Positions 63,239 to 64,000 of a DNA stretch of 64,000 bases are shown here, piece after piece (positions within the stretch are counted from its first letter, which is position 1; each line of letters starts with the position of its first letter). The stretch lies in the NCBI RefSeq assembly GCF_900103625.1, contig NZ_LT629700.1, positions 1,860,001 through 1,924,000 of the forward strand. The letters are read 5' to 3'. This stretch comes from Corynebacterium mycetoides. GTDB lineage: Bacteria; Actinomycetota; Actinomycetes; Mycobacteriales; Mycobacteriaceae. Below the pieces are notes generated by a model, which did not search any database, was not told the origin of the DNA, and was given only the letters and a program-made list of their open reading frames with translations. The translations under genes and the position numbers were made by a program.

Positions 63239-64000
63239 CTACCCGACGAGAATCTTCGTAACCAGGCGGCGCACAATGTCGGGGGAGAAGTCGGACAGGG
63301 CCTTGAGCACCTTGTCGGTGACGCTGACCCCGTGGTGGACGCGGAGTGTGTCATAGAAGCTCGGGTCGGCGAGGACACGTTGCGCGACGTCGGCCACGTC
63401 GGAGGCCTCGAGCCGGACGCCGAGGGTCCTGATGGAGCGGGCGTTAACCTCGGCGACCTTGGTTTTCGCCCACAGGGGAGCCAGGTCGTGCACGCGGATC
63501 CCGTCCCTCGCCCACTCCAGGCTCAGCGCCTCCGTCAGCCCCTTGACGTAGAACTTGGAGGCGGAGTACGTCGATATCTCCGGCTGGCCGTAAATGGCGG
63601 ACGCCGAACTCATGGACACCATGACCGAGCCCTTCGTCTTTTTCAAGTACGGGTGGCAGGCCTTCGCCCCGTAGCTCACGCCGACGCAGTTGATGTCGCT
63701 GAGCCATTGAATGCGGTCGGGGTCCTGCTGCGCGATGCGGCCGTCGACAATCACGCCCGCGTTGTTGAAGAACGCGTCGAGCTCCCCGTCGGTGTGGGCC
63801 GTGAAGTCCCGCAGGGCCCTTTCCCAGTCGGCGAAACTGCGCACATCGAGGTGGCCGGTAACGAGCTGACCCTCATCGAGGTCGAGCCCGCGGTGCCACT
63901 CGGTGGGCACGATGTCGTAGCTGCCCACGACCCAGCCACGCTCGAGCATCTTCTTCGCGGTTTCCATGCCGATGCCGGACGCCCCACCGCTGATGAAGAC
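63239..64000 (-). CDS. Short-chain dehydrogenase/reductase (partial, N-terminus outside window)
   Basis: Classical SDR entering from the right edge. Nucleotide motif VFISGGASGIGMETAKKMLE (the open frame continues upstream of ATG 63967, so the gene starts beyond 64000). NNAGVIVDGRIAQQD, the catalytic Ser in VSMSSASAIYG and Tyr-x3-Lys in STYSASKFYVKGLTEAL follow. C-terminal tail LSDFSPDIVRRLVTKILVG. Substrate unknown. Confidence 0.85.
   Translation of the reverse strand, partial: VFISGGASGIGMETAKKMLERGWVVGSYDIVPTEWHRGLDLDEGQLVTGHLDVRSFADWERALRDFTAHTDGELDAFFNNAGVIVDGRIAQQDPDRIQWLSDINCVGVSYGAKACHPYLKKTKGSVMVSMSSASAIYGQPEISTYSASKFYVKGLTEALSLEWARDGIRVHDLAPLWAKTKVAEVNARSIRTLGVRLEASDVADVAQRVLADPSFYDTLRVHHGVSVTDKVLKALSDFSPDIVRRLVTKILVG

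Overview
The window is a GC-rich actinobacterial chromosome segment, almost certainly from Corynebacterium. The basis is gene content and order recalled from the family, not a search: murB-DUF2505, mshA-gpmA-senX3-regX3, ppx-proC-excisionase HTH-bS22, the hemA-C-D-B-E-Y-L / resA-ccdA-resB-ccsA block, the menaquinone block, and tRNA-Trp-secE-nusG-rplKA. Mycothiol, menaquinone and mannosyltransferase genes also fit Corynebacteriales. The species cannot be named from this sequence.

Layout. 1-6.6 kb: a partial DUF2505 gene, murB, and three tandem long-chain acyl-CoA ligases on the minus strand. 6.8-12.8 kb: a MinD/ParA-like ATPase, mshA (mycothiol), gpmA (glycolysis), the SenX3-RegX3 two-component pair and a Cys-rich conserved protein. 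12.8-17.3 kb: ppx, proC, a small excisionase-type HTH protein behind a structured leader, the 33-residue ribosomal protein bS22, a HAD-IB phosphatase and a glutaredoxin-like protein. 17.3-30.5 kb: a nearly complete heme block (hemA, C, D, B, E, Y, L) with three membrane genes and a P-type ATPase homologue that has lost its phosphorylation site. 30.5-35.1 kb: a histidine phosphatase and the System II cytochrome c maturation genes.

35.1-40 kb is mixed: galE, small genes, an AEC permease, a DUF1508 protein, a roughly 300-bp array of hairpin-bearing repeats, and a DUF222-HNH nuclease gene whose promoter contains a canonical GAAC-N4-GTTC LexA-type box. 40-54.6 kb carries menaquinone genes (menA, E, B, C, D, G, J). 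They are interrupted by an orphan glycosyltransferase, a decayed feoABC iron-uptake operon behind a DtxR-type box, an SLC13 transporter and mgtA. 54.7-64 kb holds a polyprenyl diphosphate synthase, four tRNA genes (Tyr, Thr, Met, Trp), secE, nusG, rplK, rplA, an interrupted surface-anchored CHAM-type protein behind a Zur-like box, the L10 leader with rplJ and rplL, and a partial SDR gene.

How the parts fit: the heme, cytochrome c and menaquinone blocks together supply the respiratory chain. Many genes appear to be read from leaderless promoters, with a -10 hexamer 6-8 nt before the start codon. In three cases (hemE, hemL, menC) the hexamer begins with the TAG stop codon of the gene before it. 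The strongest leads for new biology are the active-site-less P-type ATPase inside the heme cluster, the SOS-boxed HNH nuclease beside its repeat array, and the structured leader before the excisionase-HTH/bS22 pair.
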